Source: Burkholderiaceae bacterium (GTDB lineage Bacteria > Pseudomonadota > Gammaproteobacteria > Burkholderiales > Burkholderiaceae_C). From it: a DNA stretch of 64,000 nt. A model generated the notes under the pieces. That model saw nothing but the letters and a program-made list of their open reading frames with translations. It searched no databases and was not told the origin of the DNA. Location: positions 1 through 64,000 of the forward strand of contig JAFMFB010000011.1 in the NCBI GenBank assembly GCA_017856435.1. The letters run 5' to 3'. Of this stretch, positions 19,759-30,693 are shown piece after piece; the stretch's first letter is position 1, and every line of letters begins with the position of its first letter. A program made the position numbers and the translations under genes.

Positions 19759-20713
19759 CCCTCTTGATCAGCATTCGCAGGACAAAACTGCTGGCGTGTC
19801 ACCGGAAGGGCCTGGCAATGTTTCAGCGGGTGCCATGCTGCGACAAATCAGAGTATCCAGGGGGGTTCATATTGCGGCGCTGGCTGTATCGCTTCGGGTT
19901 CCAGTTAAAAAACTGGAGGCCCTGGAGGGCGATCGGTTCGACCTGCTTCACGATGTTGTTTTCGCCAGAGCCCTGGCATCTTCTGTATGCCGCGCTCTCA
20001 AGGCTGACCCCAGTGTCATTCTGGACTTGTTGCCGCGCCCCGATTCAATCATGAAATTCTCCGAGTCTCGGGATCTGGCAACCTCCCGAGAAATAGGCTT
20101 CCCTGCCAAAGAAAGTCAGATCTTTAAGCAAATTCCCAGATCGGCATTGTTGGCTATTTCCACCTTGCTGTTGGCAGCTTTTGTGCTGTTGCTGGTGCCA
20201 GATTTTGATTGGTTTACCCAATCAAAATCAGACGCCACCCCTAGCAACCAGATCCAATCCGGGGACCTGAGCAAATCTGATATGGGACTGCCAAGCAATG
20301 CCCCATCGACCGTATCGCCAGGGCCTGAACCTTCAAGTCAGTTTTCTCAGGCTGCTGCTTCGACGAGTCAGCCCCTGCCATTAAAACAGGCTCAAGTCTT
20401 GGGGCAGGCCAATGTCAGTCCTCCCTCAGTTACCCCCCAGGGGTCTGCCAATTCAACCGAGATAGACCGCTCAACGCTTTTGCAGTTCAAAACCCGTGGT
20501 GAGTCCTGGGTACGTGTTACTGACGCCAAAGGGGAGACCTTGTTAAGCCGCAATCTGGCATCCGGTGAATCTGCGGTTGTGGCACAAGGAGAACTGCCCA
20601 TGCAAGTGATTGTGGGTCGTGCGGGTTTGACCGATGTTCTGGTCAGGGGAGTGCCATTTCAGATTCAGGATTTTGCGCGCGAAGGTGTTGCACGATTTGA
20701 GGTCAAGCAATGA
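19751..20713 (+). CDS. rodZ: RodZ-like protein (HTH and DUF4115)
   Basis: A 320-residue bitopic protein related to the cytoskeletal regulator RodZ. The N-terminal cytoplasmic helix-turn-helix ([22 protein letters not shown]...KKLEALE) spans roughly residues 30-90. A single transmembrane segment ([19 protein letters not shown]) is near residue 135. A Ser/Pro/Gln-rich periplasmic linker leads to a C-terminal beta domain of the DUF4115 type ([26 protein letters not shown]). RodZ links MreB to the elongation machinery. The ATG at 19751 lies inside the last codons of pilW (8-base overlap). Confidence 0.85.
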   Translation: MNDPLDQHSQDKTAGVSPEGPGNVSAGAMLRQIRVSRGVHIAALAVSLRVPVKKLEALEGDRFDLLHDVVFARALASSVCRALKADPSVILDLLPRPDSIMKFSESRDLATSREIGFPAKESQIFKQIPRSALLAISTLLLAAFVLLLVPDFDWFTQSKSDATPSNQIQSGDLSKSDMGLPSNAPSTVSPGPEPSSQFSQAAASTSQPLPLKQAQVLGQANVSPPSVTPQGSANSTEIDRSTLLQFKTRGESWVRVTDAKGETLLSRNLASGESAVVAQGELPMQVIVGRAGLTDVLVRGVPFQIQDFAREGVARFEVKQ

Positions 20714-21996
20714 ACCAGCCCCTGTTTCCTGCTCAGCCCATCGCCCACGCTCATCCCGCGCCGCGTCGTTCCCTTCAGGCGACAGTGGCCTGGGGTGACC
20801 AGCGGGTTACGGTTGGCGGCGATGCGCCTGTGCGGGTTCAGTCGATGACCAACACGGATACTGTGGATGTGGTGGCCACAGCAATCCAGGTCAAGGAACT
20901 GGCTTATGCCGGATCGGAACTGGTGCGGATCACGGTTAATTCACCCGAAGCGGCCCAAGCCGTGCCGTTCATCCGCGAACAACTGGACCGCATGAATGTG
21001 CATGTTCCCTTGGTGGGAGATTTTCATTACAACGGCCATACCTTGCTGACCCAGTTTCCAGCGTGCGCACAAAGCCTGTCCAAGTACCGCATCAATCCTG
21101 GCAATGTTGGCAAGGGCGAAAAGCGAGATCGACAATTTGGCCAGATGATTGAAGTTGCACTGAAATGGAACAAGCCGGTGAGAATTGGCGTCAACTGGGG
21201 CAGCCTGGATCAGGAGATGCTGGCTGACATGATGGATGCAAACAGCCAGAGAGACCAGCCCTGGGATGCCAAGTCTGTCATGTACGAGGCCCTGATCCGA
21301 TCGGCGCTTGAATCGGCTGATTTTGCCAAGTCCCTGGGGATGTCAGCCCAACAGATACTGCTGTCCTGCAAGGTGTCCGGTGTCCAGGACCTGATTGCCG
21401 TATACCGAGAGCTTGCCCGACGTTGTGAATATCCGCTCCATCTTGGACTGACCGAAGCCGGCATGGGCACCAAGGGGACGGTCGCTTCCAGCACTGCCAT
21501 GGCTATCCTGTTACAGGAGGGGATTGGTGACACCATCCGGGTATCGCTGACGCCACAACCTGGCGAAGCGCGTACCCAGGAAGTTGTGGTGGCCTACGAA
21601 ATACTGCAGTCCCTGGGGCTGAGAAATTTTGTGCCCAGCGTGACAGCATGCCCAGGCTGTGGTCGTACCACCAGCACCACCTTCCAAGAACTGGCCAAGC
21701 AAATTGACGATTTTTTACGCTCAAAAATGCCGATTTGGCGCAAGCAATATCCAGGCGTCGAGTCGCTCAAGGTTGCCGTGATGGGATGTATCGTCAACGG
21801 GCCAGGTGAAAGCAAGCATGCCGATATTGGGATCAGCTTGCCTGGAAGCGGCGAGGCCCCTGCTGCCCCGGTATTCATTGACGGTCAGAAGCAGCAGACC
21901 CTGCGGGGTGAGCATATCGCGCGTGATTTTCAGGCTATTGTCCAAAACTACATAGAAAAACGCTTCGGTGCGCACAGCACGATCGAGGCCAGCTAA
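20710..21996 (+). CDS. ispG: 4-hydroxy-3-methylbut-2-enyl diphosphate synthase
   Basis: IspG (GcpE), a 4Fe-4S enzyme of the MEP isoprenoid pathway that reductively opens methylerythritol cyclodiphosphate to HMBPP. The 428-residue chain has the TIM-barrel part ([31 protein letters not shown]). The cluster cysteines are in CPGCGRTT and in [20 protein letters not shown]. Start and rodZ stop overlap as ATGA. This length is typical of the form found in proteobacteria. Confidence 0.97.
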   Translation: MNQPLFPAQPIAHAHPAPRRSLQATVAWGDQRVTVGGDAPVRVQSMTNTDTVDVVATAIQVKELAYAGSELVRITVNSPEAAQAVPFIREQLDRMNVHVPLVGDFHYNGHTLLTQFPACAQSLSKYRINPGNVGKGEKRDRQFGQMIEVALKWNKPVRIGVNWGSLDQEMLADMMDANSQRDQPWDAKSVMYEALIRSALESADFAKSLGMSAQQILLSCKVSGVQDLIAVYRELARRCEYPLHLGLTEAGMGTKGTVASSTAMAILLQEGIGDTIRVSLTPQPGEARTQEVVVAYEILQSLGLRNFVPSVTACPGCGRTTSTTFQELAKQIDDFLRSKMPIWRKQYPGVESLKVAVMGCIVNGPGESKHADIGISLPGSGEAPAAPVFIDGQKQQTLRGEHIARDFQAIVQNYIEKRFGAHSTIEAS

Positions 21997-21999
21997 GCC

Positions 22000-23313
22000 A
22001 TGAGTGATCACAAAAGGGCTGACAAGGCCGAAAAGCTGTTGGCCGTAAAGGGCATGAACGATATCCTGCCACCCGATTCGGCCCGTTGGGAGTGGTTGGA
22101 AAACCAGGTGCGCGAACTGATGGCGAGCTTTGCCTATCGCAATATTCGCACCCCGATTGTTGAGCCAACACCCCTGTTCGTGCGTAGTCTTGGTGAGGTC
22201 ACTGACATCGTTGAAAAAGAGATGTATTCATTTGAGGATCGGCTCAATGGAGAACAGCTGACTCTGCGACCTGAATCAACCGCTGGGGTGGTACGCGCTG
22301 CTGTGGAGCACAACATGCTCTACGATGGGGGCAAGCGGCTCTACTACATGGGACCGATGTTCAGGCATGAACGGCCGCAGCGCGGTCGTTACCGACAGTT
22401 TCACCAGATAGGCGCTGAGGCCTTGGGATTTCCAGGCCCTGAGTTGGATGCCGAAATGATTCTTTTGGCCGATGCCTTGTGGAAGGCCTTGGGCTTGACC
22501 GACATTCAATTGGAACTCAACAGCCTGGGTCAACCCGAGGAGCGTCGCCAGCACCGTGCCGCACTGATTACATATCTGAGCCAGCATGAGCAACTTCTGG
22601 ATGAGGATGCGAAACGGCGGCTGCACCTGAATCCGTTGCGGATTCTGGATACCAAGAACCCTGCCATGCAGGAACTTGTTCAGTCGGCGCCCAAAATGAT
22701 GGACTTTCTGGGGGCGGCGTCGCTGGAGCATTTCAATCGGGTGCGTGCCATTCTGGACGCCAATGGTCTGAAATACAGCATCAATTCCCGTCTCGTCCGC
22801 GGCATGGACTACTACAACCTGACGGTCTTTGAGTTCATCACCACGGAACTGGGTTCCCAGGGCACCATCTGTGGCGGCGGTCGATATGACTACCTGGTCG
22901 AGCAGGTGGGAGGCAAACCGGCGCCGGCTGTGGGTTGGGCTTTGGGCGTCGAGCGGGTGCTCGAGTTGATGAAAGAGCAGGGTGCCCCGACTCAGGATGT
23001 TGCGCCGGACGTGTTTGCAATCGTTCCAGACACGGCTGCCTACCCGGTGGCCACGAAGTGTTTGCAGGCCTTACGCGCCGCGGGCCTAAAGGTCCAAATG
23101 CATGCTGGTACGGCAGAAGGACCGGGTAGCATGAAGTCACAATTCAAGAAGGCCGATGCCAGTGGCGCTAGATTTGCACTGATATTTGGCGCTGATGAAT
23201 TGGCCAGTGGGGAGGTCACCGTCAAGACTTTGCGCGATGGCGTTGGATCCCAATCCCGCTACCCATTGAACCAGACGGACCAATGGGCAACACGCCTACA
23301 ATCTGAAGTCTGA
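22000..23313 (+). CDS. hisS: Histidyl-tRNA synthetase
   Basis: Class II synthetase of 437 residues. Seen in order: the N-terminal [14 protein letters not shown]; motif 1 around [17 protein letters not shown]; motif 2 [21 protein letters not shown]; the histidine-specific [15 protein letters not shown]; and motif 3 [30 protein letters not shown]-terminal anticodon-binding domain follows. It starts three bases after the ispG stop. The hisZ gene farther downstream is a paralogue with a different role. Confidence 0.97.
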   Translation: MSDHKRADKAEKLLAVKGMNDILPPDSARWEWLENQVRELMASFAYRNIRTPIVEPTPLFVRSLGEVTDIVEKEMYSFEDRLNGEQLTLRPESTAGVVRAAVEHNMLYDGGKRLYYMGPMFRHERPQRGRYRQFHQIGAEALGFPGPELDAEMILLADALWKALGLTDIQLELNSLGQPEERRQHRAALITYLSQHEQLLDEDAKRRLHLNPLRILDTKNPAMQELVQSAPKMMDFLGAASLEHFNRVRAILDANGLKYSINSRLVRGMDYYNLTVFEFITTELGSQGTICGGGRYDYLVEQVGGKPAPAVGWALGVERVLELMKEQGAPTQDVAPDVFAIVPDTAAYPVATKCLQALRAAGLKVQMHAGTAEGPGSMKSQFKKADASGARFALIFGADELASGEVTVKTLRDGVGSQSRYPLNQTDQWATRLQSEV

Positions 23314-23328
23314 TATCCAACAACATTC

Positions 23329-24003
23329 ATGGCACATCTTGACCTCGAAGAACAGGAACAGCTTGACCAGATCAAGCATTTCTGGAAACAGTACGGCAAC
23401 CTGATTACCTGGTTGTTGATCGTTATTCTGGCTGCTTACGCCAGTTGGAATGGCTGGCAATATTGGCAGCGCAAGCAAGCTGTCCAGGCTGCTGCACTTT
23501 ACGATGAGCTCGAACGTGTGGCCCGTGCAGGTGATCTTACAAAACTTGAGCGCGTCCTTGCAGATATGCAGGAGCAGTTTGGCGCCACGACTTCAGCCCA
23601 TCAAGCGGCCTTGTTGGCTGCCAAATCCTATGTTGATGCCGGTAAAAATGATGCGGCAAAGGCGGCGCTGAATTTCGTGGCAGAAAAAGCCAAGGATGAG
23701 GGCTATCAAGCGATTGCCCGCCTCCGACTGGTAGGGCTGTTGCTTGAGACAAAAGCCTATGACGAGGCGCTCAAGCTATTGAGCGCTAAATTTCCCCCAG
23801 AATTTTCTGCACTGGCAGATGACCGACGGGGGGATATCTACCTGGCCCAGGGAAAACCCAGCGAGGCCGCCGCCGAGTATCAGAAGGCCTATCGTGCCAT
23901 GCCCAAGGATTTTGATTACCGACGTCTGTTGGAAATCAAGCTTGCCGCATTAGGAATTTCAACGGATACCCAAACCGCTTCTCAGTCAGGAGCCAAACCG
24001 TGA
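23329..24003 (+). CDS. yfgM: YfgM-type periplasmic TPR protein (ancillary SecYEG translocon subunit)
   Basis: A 224-residue single-pass protein. The N-terminal cytoplasmic stretch LDLEEQEQLDQIKHFWKQYG precedes one transmembrane helix (NLITWLLIVILAAYASWNGWQYW). A periplasmic TPR domain rich in Ala, Lys and Glu follows. YfgM associates with the Sec translocon and the chaperone PpiD in E. coli. The position between hisS and bamB matches E. coli yfgM. The bamB GTG start overlaps its stop (GTGA). Confidence 0.88.
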   Translation: MAHLDLEEQEQLDQIKHFWKQYGNLITWLLIVILAAYASWNGWQYWQRKQAVQAAALYDELERVARAGDLTKLERVLADMQEQFGATTSAHQAALLAAKSYVDAGKNDAAKAALNFVAEKAKDEGYQAIARLRLVGLLLETKAYDEALKLLSAKFPPEFSALADDRRGDIYLAQGKPSEAAAEYQKAYRAMPKDFDYRRLLEIKLAALGISTDTQTASQSGAKP

Positions 24004-25124
24004 TAGGCCTGCGGGGACTGCTAGGTGGATGCCTTGCCATTTTGCTGGCTGCCTGTTCCAGTTCTGTAAAACGACCCGAGCCGTCTGAACTGGGTCCTGA
24101 TCCTGGTCTGATCAAGGTGCAGTCGGTCTGGCGGACCCCGCTCAGTTCCGTGGATTTTCCGCTTGAAACCAAGCTGGTCGGTGAAAAACTGGCTCTTGCC
24201 ACCTCGGACGGCTTGGTCATTCTGCTGGACATCCGCAATGGCGGTGAAGTATGGCGTTATTACACCAAGTCGGCGCTTTCCGCCGGGGTTGGTTATGACG
24301 GCCGCTGGGTCAGCGTGATTACCCGTACCAACGAATTGGTAACCCTGGAAGCTGGACGGGAGCTATGGCGCCAGCGCCTGAGCGCGCAATCCTTCACGGC
24401 ACCTCTGGTGGCTGGCAACCGAATATTTGTGCTGTCTGCTGACCGCAGCGTGCAGGCCTTTGACGCTCAGACTGGGCAAAGGTTGTGGCGACATGAGCGG
24501 GCGGGTGACCCACTGGCCTTGCGACAACCAGGCGTTCTGTTGCCTGTTGGTAATACGCTGGTGGCGGGCCTGTCTGGCCGATTGGTAGGACTGGACCCGC
24601 TCAATGGTTCACCCCGTTGGGAGGCAGCGCTTGCGACTCCTCGTGGGACCAATGACATCGAGCGCTTGGTGGACCTGGTCAGCCCAGCCAGCCGTGCCGG
24701 CAATATCGTCTGCGTTCGTTCCTTTCAGGCTGCCGTAGGTTGTGTCTCGGCCGACCAAGGCAACCTGGTCTGGACCAAGATTTCCAATGGACAACTTGGT
24801 TTGGCCACTCAGTCGAACTTGGTCTATGGCAGCGAATCCGACGGTGCGCTGATCGCCTGGCGCCAGGACAACGGCGAGCGTTCCTGGAGCAATGAGAAAC
24901 TGCGATGGCGTGATCTGGGCCCCATTCTTGCCACCCCAAGGGCCTTGATTCTGAGCGATAACAAGGGGCTAATTCATTTCGTTTCCCCGACGGATGGCAG
25001 TTTGCTGGCGAGGGTTGGTATCGAGGGTGGAGGCAGGCTGGCCGCTGCGCCGATACAGGCCAATTCCAATTTTGTGACGGTGACCCGCAGCGGAATCGTG
25101 CAAGCCTGGCGCTTTGTTGACTAA
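24000..25124 (+). CDS. bamB: Outer membrane assembly lipoprotein BamB
   Basis: BAM-complex lipoprotein of 374 residues. The signal peptide has a lipobox LLAAC ([14 protein letters not shown]). The body is an eight-bladed PQQ-type beta-propeller with recurrent W-R signatures such as [34 protein letters not shown] and [10 protein letters not shown]. The start is GTG, coupled to yfgM. With bamD at 13264-14073, two BAM accessory genes lie in this window; bamA, bamC and bamE are not seen. Confidence 0.94.
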   Translation: MIGLRGLLGGCLAILLAACSSSVKRPEPSELGPDPGLIKVQSVWRTPLSSVDFPLETKLVGEKLALATSDGLVILLDIRNGGEVWRYYTKSALSAGVGYDGRWVSVITRTNELVTLEAGRELWRQRLSAQSFTAPLVAGNRIFVLSADRSVQAFDAQTGQRLWRHERAGDPLALRQPGVLLPVGNTLVAGLSGRLVGLDPLNGSPRWEAALATPRGTNDIERLVDLVSPASRAGNIVCVRSFQAAVGCVSADQGNLVWTKISNGQLGLATQSNLVYGSESDGALIAWRQDNGERSWSNEKLRWRDLGPILATPRALILSDNKGLIHFVSPTDGSLLARVGIEGGGRLAAAPIQANSNFVTVTRSGIVQAWRFVD

Positions 25125-25135
25125 GACAAAAGCTG

Positions 25136-26482
25136 ATGAAACCAGTGCTGGCCCTGGTGGGGCGTCCCAATGTGGGCAAATCCACACTCTTCAATCGGTT
25201 CACAAAAACTCGTGACGCTATTGTTGCTGATTTTGCCGGTCTGACTCGGGATCGGCACTACGGCAATGGCCGTATCGGCAAGCATGAATTCATTGTCATT
25301 GATACCGGAGGTTTTGAGCCGGATGCCGGTAAAGGCAGCATTTATCTTGAGATGGCCAAGCAGACCCGGCAAGCCGTGGCAGAGTCTGATTTGGTCCTGT
25401 TTGTGCTTGATGCCCGCGAGGGCTTGTCAGCACAAGACCATGAGATTGCCAAATTTCTTCGTCGCTTGGGAAAGCCCTGTCTGTTGGTTGCCAACAAGGC
25501 TGAGGGATTAAAAGATAGCGGTCAACTGGCAGAATTTTTTGAGCTGGGACTTGGGGCGGTCATCCCGGTTTCAGCCGCCCATGGTCAAGGCATTCGTGCA
25601 TTGCTTGAGCATGCGCTGGATAGCATGAACCTGCCAGACCAGGAAGATGGTGACGAAGCCTTACAAGACCCGGAGTTGATCCGACTGGCGGTTGCAGGCC
25701 GACCCAATGTTGGTAAGTCAACCCTGATCAATACCTGGCTGGGCGAGGAAAGGTTGGTGGCTTTTGATTTGCCGGGAACAACGCGAGATGCCATCTCAGT
25801 ACCTTTCGAACGACATGGCCAGAAATTTGAATTGATCGATACAGCTGGTTTGCGGCGCAAGGGACGCGTGTTTGAGGCTATCGAAAAATTCTCAGTCGTT
25901 AAAACCCTGCAGGCGGTCGAATCTGCGAATGTGGTCTTGTTGCTGCTCGATGCCACTCAGGGAGTCACCGATCAGGACGCGCACATCGCCGGGTTCATTC
26001 TGGAAAGCGGCCGGGCCGTGGTTTTGGCCGTCAATAAATGGGACGCCGTGGATGACTACCAGCGTGAAATGCTGCAACGGTCCATCGAGACGCGTCTGCC
26101 ATTTCTAAAATTTGCCAACCTGCATTTCATCTCCGCTCGCAAGCGGCAAGGTCTGGGGCCGCTATGGTCTTCAATTGTGCAGGCCCATAAAGCGGCAACC
26201 TGTAAGATGCCGACCCCTGTATTGACCCGCTTGCTTCAGGAAGCCATCCAATTTCAGTCACCCAAACGTTCTGGTATGTATAGGCCCAAGATGCGCTATG
26301 CCCACCAAGGCGGCATGAATCCGCCAGTGATTGTGATTCACGGAAATTCTCTTGACCATGTCAGTGATGCGTACAAGCGGTTCCTGGAAACCCGGTTTCG
26401 CAAGGCCTTCAACTTGGTTGGTACACCCTTGAGAATTGAACTCAAGACCAGCGAAAACCCCTTTGCTGCCAAGGACCAGTGA
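25136..26482 (+). CDS. der: GTPase Der (EngA), ribosome assembly
   Basis: Double-GTPase of 448 residues needed for 50S subunit maturation. Two complete G domains are visible: G1 motifs GRPNVGKST at both sites, DTGG and DTAGLRRKG for G3, and NKAEG/NKWD for G4. A C-terminal KH-like domain ends in [11 protein letters not shown]. It follows bamB by 11 bases. The G-domain linker is Glu/Asp-rich ([17 protein letters not shown]), as usual. Confidence 0.97.
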   Translation: MKPVLALVGRPNVGKSTLFNRFTKTRDAIVADFAGLTRDRHYGNGRIGKHEFIVIDTGGFEPDAGKGSIYLEMAKQTRQAVAESDLVLFVLDAREGLSAQDHEIAKFLRRLGKPCLLVANKAEGLKDSGQLAEFFELGLGAVIPVSAAHGQGIRALLEHALDSMNLPDQEDGDEALQDPELIRLAVAGRPNVGKSTLINTWLGEERLVAFDLPGTTRDAISVPFERHGQKFELIDTAGLRRKGRVFEAIEKFSVVKTLQAVESANVVLLLLDATQGVTDQDAHIAGFILESGRAVVLAVNKWDAVDDYQREMLQRSIETRLPFLKFANLHFISARKRQGLGPLWSSIVQAHKAATCKMPTPVLTRLLQEAIQFQSPKRSGMYRPKMRYAHQGGMNPPVIVIHGNSLDHVSDAYKRFLETRFRKAFNLVGTPLRIELKTSENPFAAKDQ

Positions 26483-26591
26483 ATGCGCCTCTAAACCAGA
26501 CAGGTCATCTGGAAATGACTTATGTAAATCTCCTGCATAAGCGGCTGTGGTAAGGTACGGGTCTCGATAAACTTTGAACACGGAAAATATC

Positions 26592-26852
26592 GTGAACACT
26601 AACAAAGGTCAGCTCTTGCAGGACCCATTTCTGAACATCCTTCGCCGTGAGCATGTTCCCGTATCAATCTACCTGGTCAACGGGATCAAACTGCAAGGAC
26701 AAATTGAATCTTTTGACCAGTACGTCGTGCTGTTGCGCAACACCGTCACTCAGATGGTTTACAAGCATGCCATTTCGACCATCGTTCCTGGCAGGGCTGT
26801 CAATTTCTCTGTTGGTGGCGAAGCTGCTGAGGGTCCAGGCGCCTCAGCCTAA
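26592..26852 (+). CDS. hfq: RNA chaperone Hfq
   Basis: Sm-fold hexameric RNA chaperone that pairs small RNAs with mRNAs. The core is almost canonical: [20 protein letters not shown], then [19 protein letters not shown] (Sm1) and [11 protein letters not shown] (Sm2 with the KH pair of the proximal site). A short Gly/Ala tail follows. There is no ATG near the conserved start. The GTG at 26592 (VNTNKGQ) with GGAA seven bases upstream gives 86 residues. A TTG at 26574 would add six residues. hflX follows, the standard hfq-hflX-hflKC order. Confidence 0.95.
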   Translation: MNTNKGQLLQDPFLNILRREHVPVSIYLVNGIKLQGQIESFDQYVVLLRNTVTQMVYKHAISTIVPGRAVNFSVGGEAAEGPGASA

Positions 26853-26869
26853 TTTTTCTCGCTAACGTT

Positions 26870-28084
26870 TTGTACGAACCGTCGGACCGCCCAGCCGCAA
26901 CGGCCTTGTTGGTCGGTGTGGATTTGGGTAAGCCGCATTTCGATGCCGAACTTGAAGAACTGGGCCTGTTGGCCCAGACGGCTGGGCTCAATCCGGTGGC
27001 GCGATTGACCTGCAGACGCAAGGCCCCTGATGCGGCCTTGTTTGTTGGTTCAGGAAAGGCCGATGAAATCAGGTCATTGGCTCTTGAAACAGGTGCCACC
27101 GAAGTACTCTTTGACCAGAGTCTGAGCCCGGCGCAACAGCGAAATCTTGAGCGCCACTTGGAAATGCCGGTTAACGACAGAACCTTGCTCATCCTTGAGA
27201 TTTTTGCTCAGCGTGCGCGCAGTCACGAGGGGAAACTTCAGGTTGAACTGGCTCGCCTGCAGTATCTCAGCACGCGCCTTGTGCGGCGTTGGTCTCACCT
27301 TGAGCGGCAAACTGGTGGAGCCGGTCTGCGCGGTGGTCCTGGTGAAAAGCAGATCGAACTTGACCGACGCATGATCAACGAGGCAATCAAGCGTACCAAG
27401 GAGCGACTCAACAAGGTGGCCAAGCAGCGACTGACCCAGCGCCGACAGCGTGAACGCAGGCAGGCATTCACGATTTCCCTGGTCGGCTATACCAACGCTG
27501 GCAAATCCACCTTGTTCAATGCCCTGGTCAAGGCGCGCGCCTATGCCGCTGATCAGCTTTTTGCCACCTTGGATACCACCACCCGACAGCTTTACCTGGG
27601 CGAGGCTGCCAGGACTGTGTCCTTGTCAGACACGGTTGGATTCATTCGTGATTTGCCGCATGGCCTGATTGACGCATTTCAGGCAACCTTGCTGGAAGCA
27701 GTCGAGGCTGATTTGCTTTTGCATGTTGTGGATGCTTCAAATCCGGATTATCCGGAGCAAATACAGGAAGTTCAGCGGGTACTTGAAGAAATTGGTGCAG
27801 CGGGTATACCGCAAGTGCTGGTATTCAACAAGCTGGATAAGTTGCCAGTCCTTAACCAGCCAACGCAATTGCAAGACAACTACGAACTCAATGGCGTGAT
27901 GATGCCTCGCGTATTTGTCAGCGCCAGTCAGTCACGAGGCTTGTCCGAATTAAGGCAGCTACTCAGCGGTCTGGTTCAACAACTCGGCCCTGATGTGTCA
28001 AATCCGCATGAATTCGAGGCTCAATCTGCCTCTTCCGATGACTGGGGCGGCAGCTTTAGGCAAAATTCGGGTGTTGTGTCCTAG
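26870..28084 (+). CDS. hflX: GTPase HflX
   Basis: Ribosome-associated GTPase of 404 residues that splits stalled or heat-damaged ribosomes. The N-terminal HflX domain contains GSGKADEIRSLALETGATEVLFDQ and QTGGAGLRGGPGEKQIELDRR. The G domain has GYTNAGKSTLFN (G1), DTVGFIRDLPHGL (G3) and NKLDKL (G4). The start is taken as a TTG 17 bases after the hfq stop, since no ATG or GTG gives a full N-terminus. That makes the exact first residue uncertain. Confidence 0.94.
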   Translation: MYEPSDRPAATALLVGVDLGKPHFDAELEELGLLAQTAGLNPVARLTCRRKAPDAALFVGSGKADEIRSLALETGATEVLFDQSLSPAQQRNLERHLEMPVNDRTLLILEIFAQRARSHEGKLQVELARLQYLSTRLVRRWSHLERQTGGAGLRGGPGEKQIELDRRMINEAIKRTKERLNKVAKQRLTQRRQRERRQAFTISLVGYTNAGKSTLFNALVKARAYAADQLFATLDTTTRQLYLGEAARTVSLSDTVGFIRDLPHGLIDAFQATLLEAVEADLLLHVVDASNPDYPEQIQEVQRVLEEIGAAGIPQVLVFNKLDKLPVLNQPTQLQDNYELNGVMMPRVFVSASQSRGLSELRQLLSGLVQQLGPDVSNPHEFEAQSASSDDWGGSFRQNSGVVS

Positions 28085-28139
28085 CCCCCGCAGTCAGGTG
28101 TCCCCCAACTTATAGAAGCCAAGACAATTGCAAGATACC

Positions 28140-29513
28140 ATGAAGAAACTCACAGCCCCTGTCTTTCGCATAGCGAGTTGGCCTGCCCGTATTCGCGGGA
28201 TGTTTAATTTGAATGACCCTCGTTGGGGCCGTGGCGATGAGACGCCCCCCGAAGGCGGCAAGCCCGAACAACCAGCACGCCCGGAGCAACCCAGACCTGA
28301 CTCGTCGCAGGATCAGGGGCGTCGCCCCCAGAAGGGGCCCAACCAGGGCCCACCAGATCTGGACGAATTGTGGAAAGAATTCAACCGAAAGCTTGGTGGA
28401 TTGTTTGGTGGGGGTTCAGGTCGTGGCGGCCGACCCGGAAAGGGCGGCAATGGCGGTGGCTTTCAACCCGACATGAAGGCGACTCGTTTTGGTATCGGGT
28501 TGATTGCCTCGATTGTTGTGCTGATCTGGCTGGGCACAGGGTTTTTTATTGTTCAAGAGGGTCAGCAAGCAGTCATTACCCAATTTGGCAAGTACAAATC
28601 CTCGGTTGGGGCGGGCTTCAACTGGCGCCTGCCCTATCCGATTCAACGTCATGAGTTGGTGTACGTCTCACAGATCCGGTCTGTGGACGTCGGACGCGAC
28701 AACGTCATACGGGCCACAGGCCTGCGTGAATCGGCCATGCTGACCGAAGACGAGAACATCGTCGAGATCAAGTTTGCCGTTCAATACCGGCTGAATGATG
28801 CGCGGGCCTTTCTATTTGAAAGCCGAAATCCAGGGGATGCCGTGGTCCAGGCTGCCGAGACTGCAGTACGTGAAATTGTTGGCAAGATGAAGATGGATTC
28901 GGCCCTGTCGGAGGAGCGTGACCAGATTGCCCCGCGCGTGCGTGAACTCATGCAGAACATTCTTGACCGCTACAAGGTCGGTGTCGAAGTGGTCGGCATC
29001 AATCTGCAGCAGGGAGGTGTCAGACCACCCGAGCAAGTCCAGGCCGCATTTGATGATGTGCTCAAGGCTGGCCAGGAACGCGAGCGCGCTAAAAACGAGG
29101 CCGAAGCCTACGCCAATGACATCGTTCCCCGAGCCAAAGGTGCCGCATCACGATTGAAGGAAGAGGCCGAAGCCTACAAGGCCAAGATTGTTGCGCAGGC
29201 CCAAGGTGATGCACATAGGTTTAGATCCGTCTTGGCAGAATACCAAAAGGCGCCACAGGTAACGCGTGATCGACTCTACCTTGAGTCCATGCAACAAATC
29301 TACGGAAGCGTAACCAAGGTACTTGTTGAGTCGCGCCAGGGCTCGAATCTGCTCTACCTGCCCCTGGACAAGATCATGCAGTTGGGAGCTGCTGGCGAAT
29401 CTTCGCCTGCCCCGGCAACCTCGTCCTCAGCGCCAGTCAATCCCACATCCTCCTCGCAGGGGGATATGCGTAATCGCGATGTCGGTCGCTCTCGAGATCG
29501 CGATCTTCGCTAA
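28140..29513 (+). CDS. hflK: Membrane protease regulator HflK
   Basis: SPFH/band-7 protein of 457 residues that forms a large periplasmic cage with HflC around the FtsH protease. The N-terminal cytoplasmic part is Pro/Gly/Arg-rich (GRGDETPPEGGK..., GGGSGRGGRPGKGGNGGG). One transmembrane segment (GIGLIASIVVLIWLGTGFFIV) leads into the SPFH domain (QEGQQAVITQFGKY) and a long helix. The Ser/Pro tail is disordered. The ATG at 28140 is chosen; a TTG four codons earlier and an ATG at 28200 (MFNLNDPRWGRG) are alternatives. hflC follows after 12 bases. Confidence 0.94.
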   Translation: MKKLTAPVFRIASWPARIRGMFNLNDPRWGRGDETPPEGGKPEQPARPEQPRPDSSQDQGRRPQKGPNQGPPDLDELWKEFNRKLGGLFGGGSGRGGRPGKGGNGGGFQPDMKATRFGIGLIASIVVLIWLGTGFFIVQEGQQAVITQFGKYKSSVGAGFNWRLPYPIQRHELVYVSQIRSVDVGRDNVIRATGLRESAMLTEDENIVEIKFAVQYRLNDARAFLFESRNPGDAVVQAAETAVREIVGKMKMDSALSEERDQIAPRVRELMQNILDRYKVGVEVVGINLQQGGVRPPEQVQAAFDDVLKAGQERERAKNEAEAYANDIVPRAKGAASRLKEEAEAYKAKIVAQAQGDAHRFRSVLAEYQKAPQVTRDRLYLESMQQIYGSVTKVLVESRQGSNLLYLPLDKIMQLGAAGESSPAPATSSSAPVNPTSSSQGDMRNRDVGRSRDRDLR

Positions 29514-29525
29514 GGAGTTCACAAC

Positions 29526-30431
29526 ATGAATAACCGCCTCGGTCTTTATATTTCTTCAATACTGGTCCTGCTGGCCCTGGCCAGTTCAATGCTTTTTGTG
29601 GTTGACCAACGACAGTTCGGTGTGGTCTATGCGCTTGGGCAGATCAAGGAAGTGATCACCCAGCCCGGGTTGAATATCAAACTGCCGCCGCCTTTCCAGA
29701 ATGTCAATTACATCGACAAACGGCTTTTAACCCTTGACAGCACGGACACCGAGCCAATGCTGACTGCGGAAAAACAAAGGGTGGTCATTGACTGGTATGT
29801 TCGCTGGCGCATCACCGATCCCACCGAGTACATTCGCAATGTGGGCCTGAACGAAGCGGCTGGCGCTAGCCAGCTTAACCGCGTGGTCCGCAACGCTTTT
29901 CAGGAAGAGATCAACAAGCGTACCGTCAAGGAACTTTTATCGCTCAAGCGTGAGGAACTCACCGCCGATGTGAAAACAGAGGTTCTCGACAAGGTCAGGG
30001 GTGGTAAACCCTGGGGGATTGATGTGGTGGATGTTCGTATTACTCGAGCTGATTATGTCGACTCGATCACGGAATCTGTTTACCGTCGAATGGAGGCCGA
30101 GCGCAAGCGGGTCGCCAACGAACTGCGCTCCACAGGTGCTGCCGAGGGCGAAAAGATTCGAGCCGATGCTGATCGACAGCGTGAGGTCACCATTGCCAAT
30201 GCTTACCGTGATGCCCAGAAAATAAAGGGTGAGGGCGATGCCGAGGCTGCTCGGATTTATGCGGAAGCTTTTGGCCGAGATCCTCAGTTTGCCCAGTTCT
30301 ACCGTAGCCTTGAGGCCTACAAGGCAAGCTTTGCCAAAAAGAATGATGTGATGGTTCTTGACCCGTCCTCATCCGAATTCTTCAAGGTATTCCGCGGCCA
30401 GGCTGGGGCAGTTTCGACACCCAAGAAATAA
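29526..30431 (+). CDS. hflC: Membrane protease regulator HflC
   Basis: Partner of HflK, 301 residues. It has an N-terminal membrane anchor (GLYISSILVLLALASSMLFVV) and an SPFH domain (DQRQFGVVYALGQIKEVI). A coiled-coil region RMEAERKRVANELRSTGAAEGEK is followed by EGDAEAARIYAEAFGRDPQFAQFYRSLEAY. An SD-like AAGGAG precedes the ATG. The small DUF2065 gene starts three bases after it, as in many gammaproteobacteria and betaproteobacteria. Confidence 0.95.
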   Translation: MNNRLGLYISSILVLLALASSMLFVVDQRQFGVVYALGQIKEVITQPGLNIKLPPPFQNVNYIDKRLLTLDSTDTEPMLTAEKQRVVIDWYVRWRITDPTEYIRNVGLNEAAGASQLNRVVRNAFQEEINKRTVKELLSLKREELTADVKTEVLDKVRGGKPWGIDVVDVRITRADYVDSITESVYRRMEAERKRVANELRSTGAAEGEKIRADADRQREVTIANAYRDAQKIKGEGDAEAARIYAEAFGRDPQFAQFYRSLEAYKASFAKKNDVMVLDPSSSEFFKVFRGQAGAVSTPKK

Positions 30432-30434
30432 GCC

Positions 30435-30626
30435 GTGCTGGGCGATACATTCTGGCTGGCCTTGGCGCTGGTCCTGGTGATTGAAGGTATTTATCCGTTT
30501 GCTTCACCCTCCGGATGGCGAAGCTTGTTTGGCCGGATGATGGAACTGACTGATGGCCAGCTGCGATTTTTTGGCTTGAGCAGCATTGTGATTGGACTGG
30601 TCTGGATAGCTTGGCTGCTCAATTGA
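30435..30626 (+). CDS. Small DUF2065 membrane protein
   Basis: A 63-residue protein with two hydrophobic helices (TFWLALALVLVIEGIYPF and RFFGLSSIVIGLVWIAWLL) joined by a short basic loop (SPSGWRSLFGRMMEL). The sequence EGIYPFASPSGWR is characteristic of DUF2065, regularly found after hflC. The start is GTG (gtgctgggcg), preceded by the hflC stop. No function is established. Its stop codon sits inside an eight-base-pair hairpin. Confidence 0.85.
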   Translation: MLGDTFWLALALVLVIEGIYPFASPSGWRSLFGRMMELTDGQLRFFGLSSIVIGLVWIAWLLN

Positions 30627-30640
30627 GCTGACGCTCAATT
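30621..30640 (+). terminator. Possible weak terminator or processing hairpin before hisZ
   Basis: AATTGAGC and GCTCAATT form a perfect eight-base-pair stem with a TGAC tetraloop. Only three or four U residues follow, and the stem is A/T-rich at its base. It could partly end the hfl transcript. TAGAAT at 30658-30663 downstream is a possible -10 for hisZ. Confidence 0.35.
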
Positions 30641-30693
30641 TCAGGCTGGAACACCGGTAGAATCCAACCTTTAACAGCCATCCTGATTTCCCC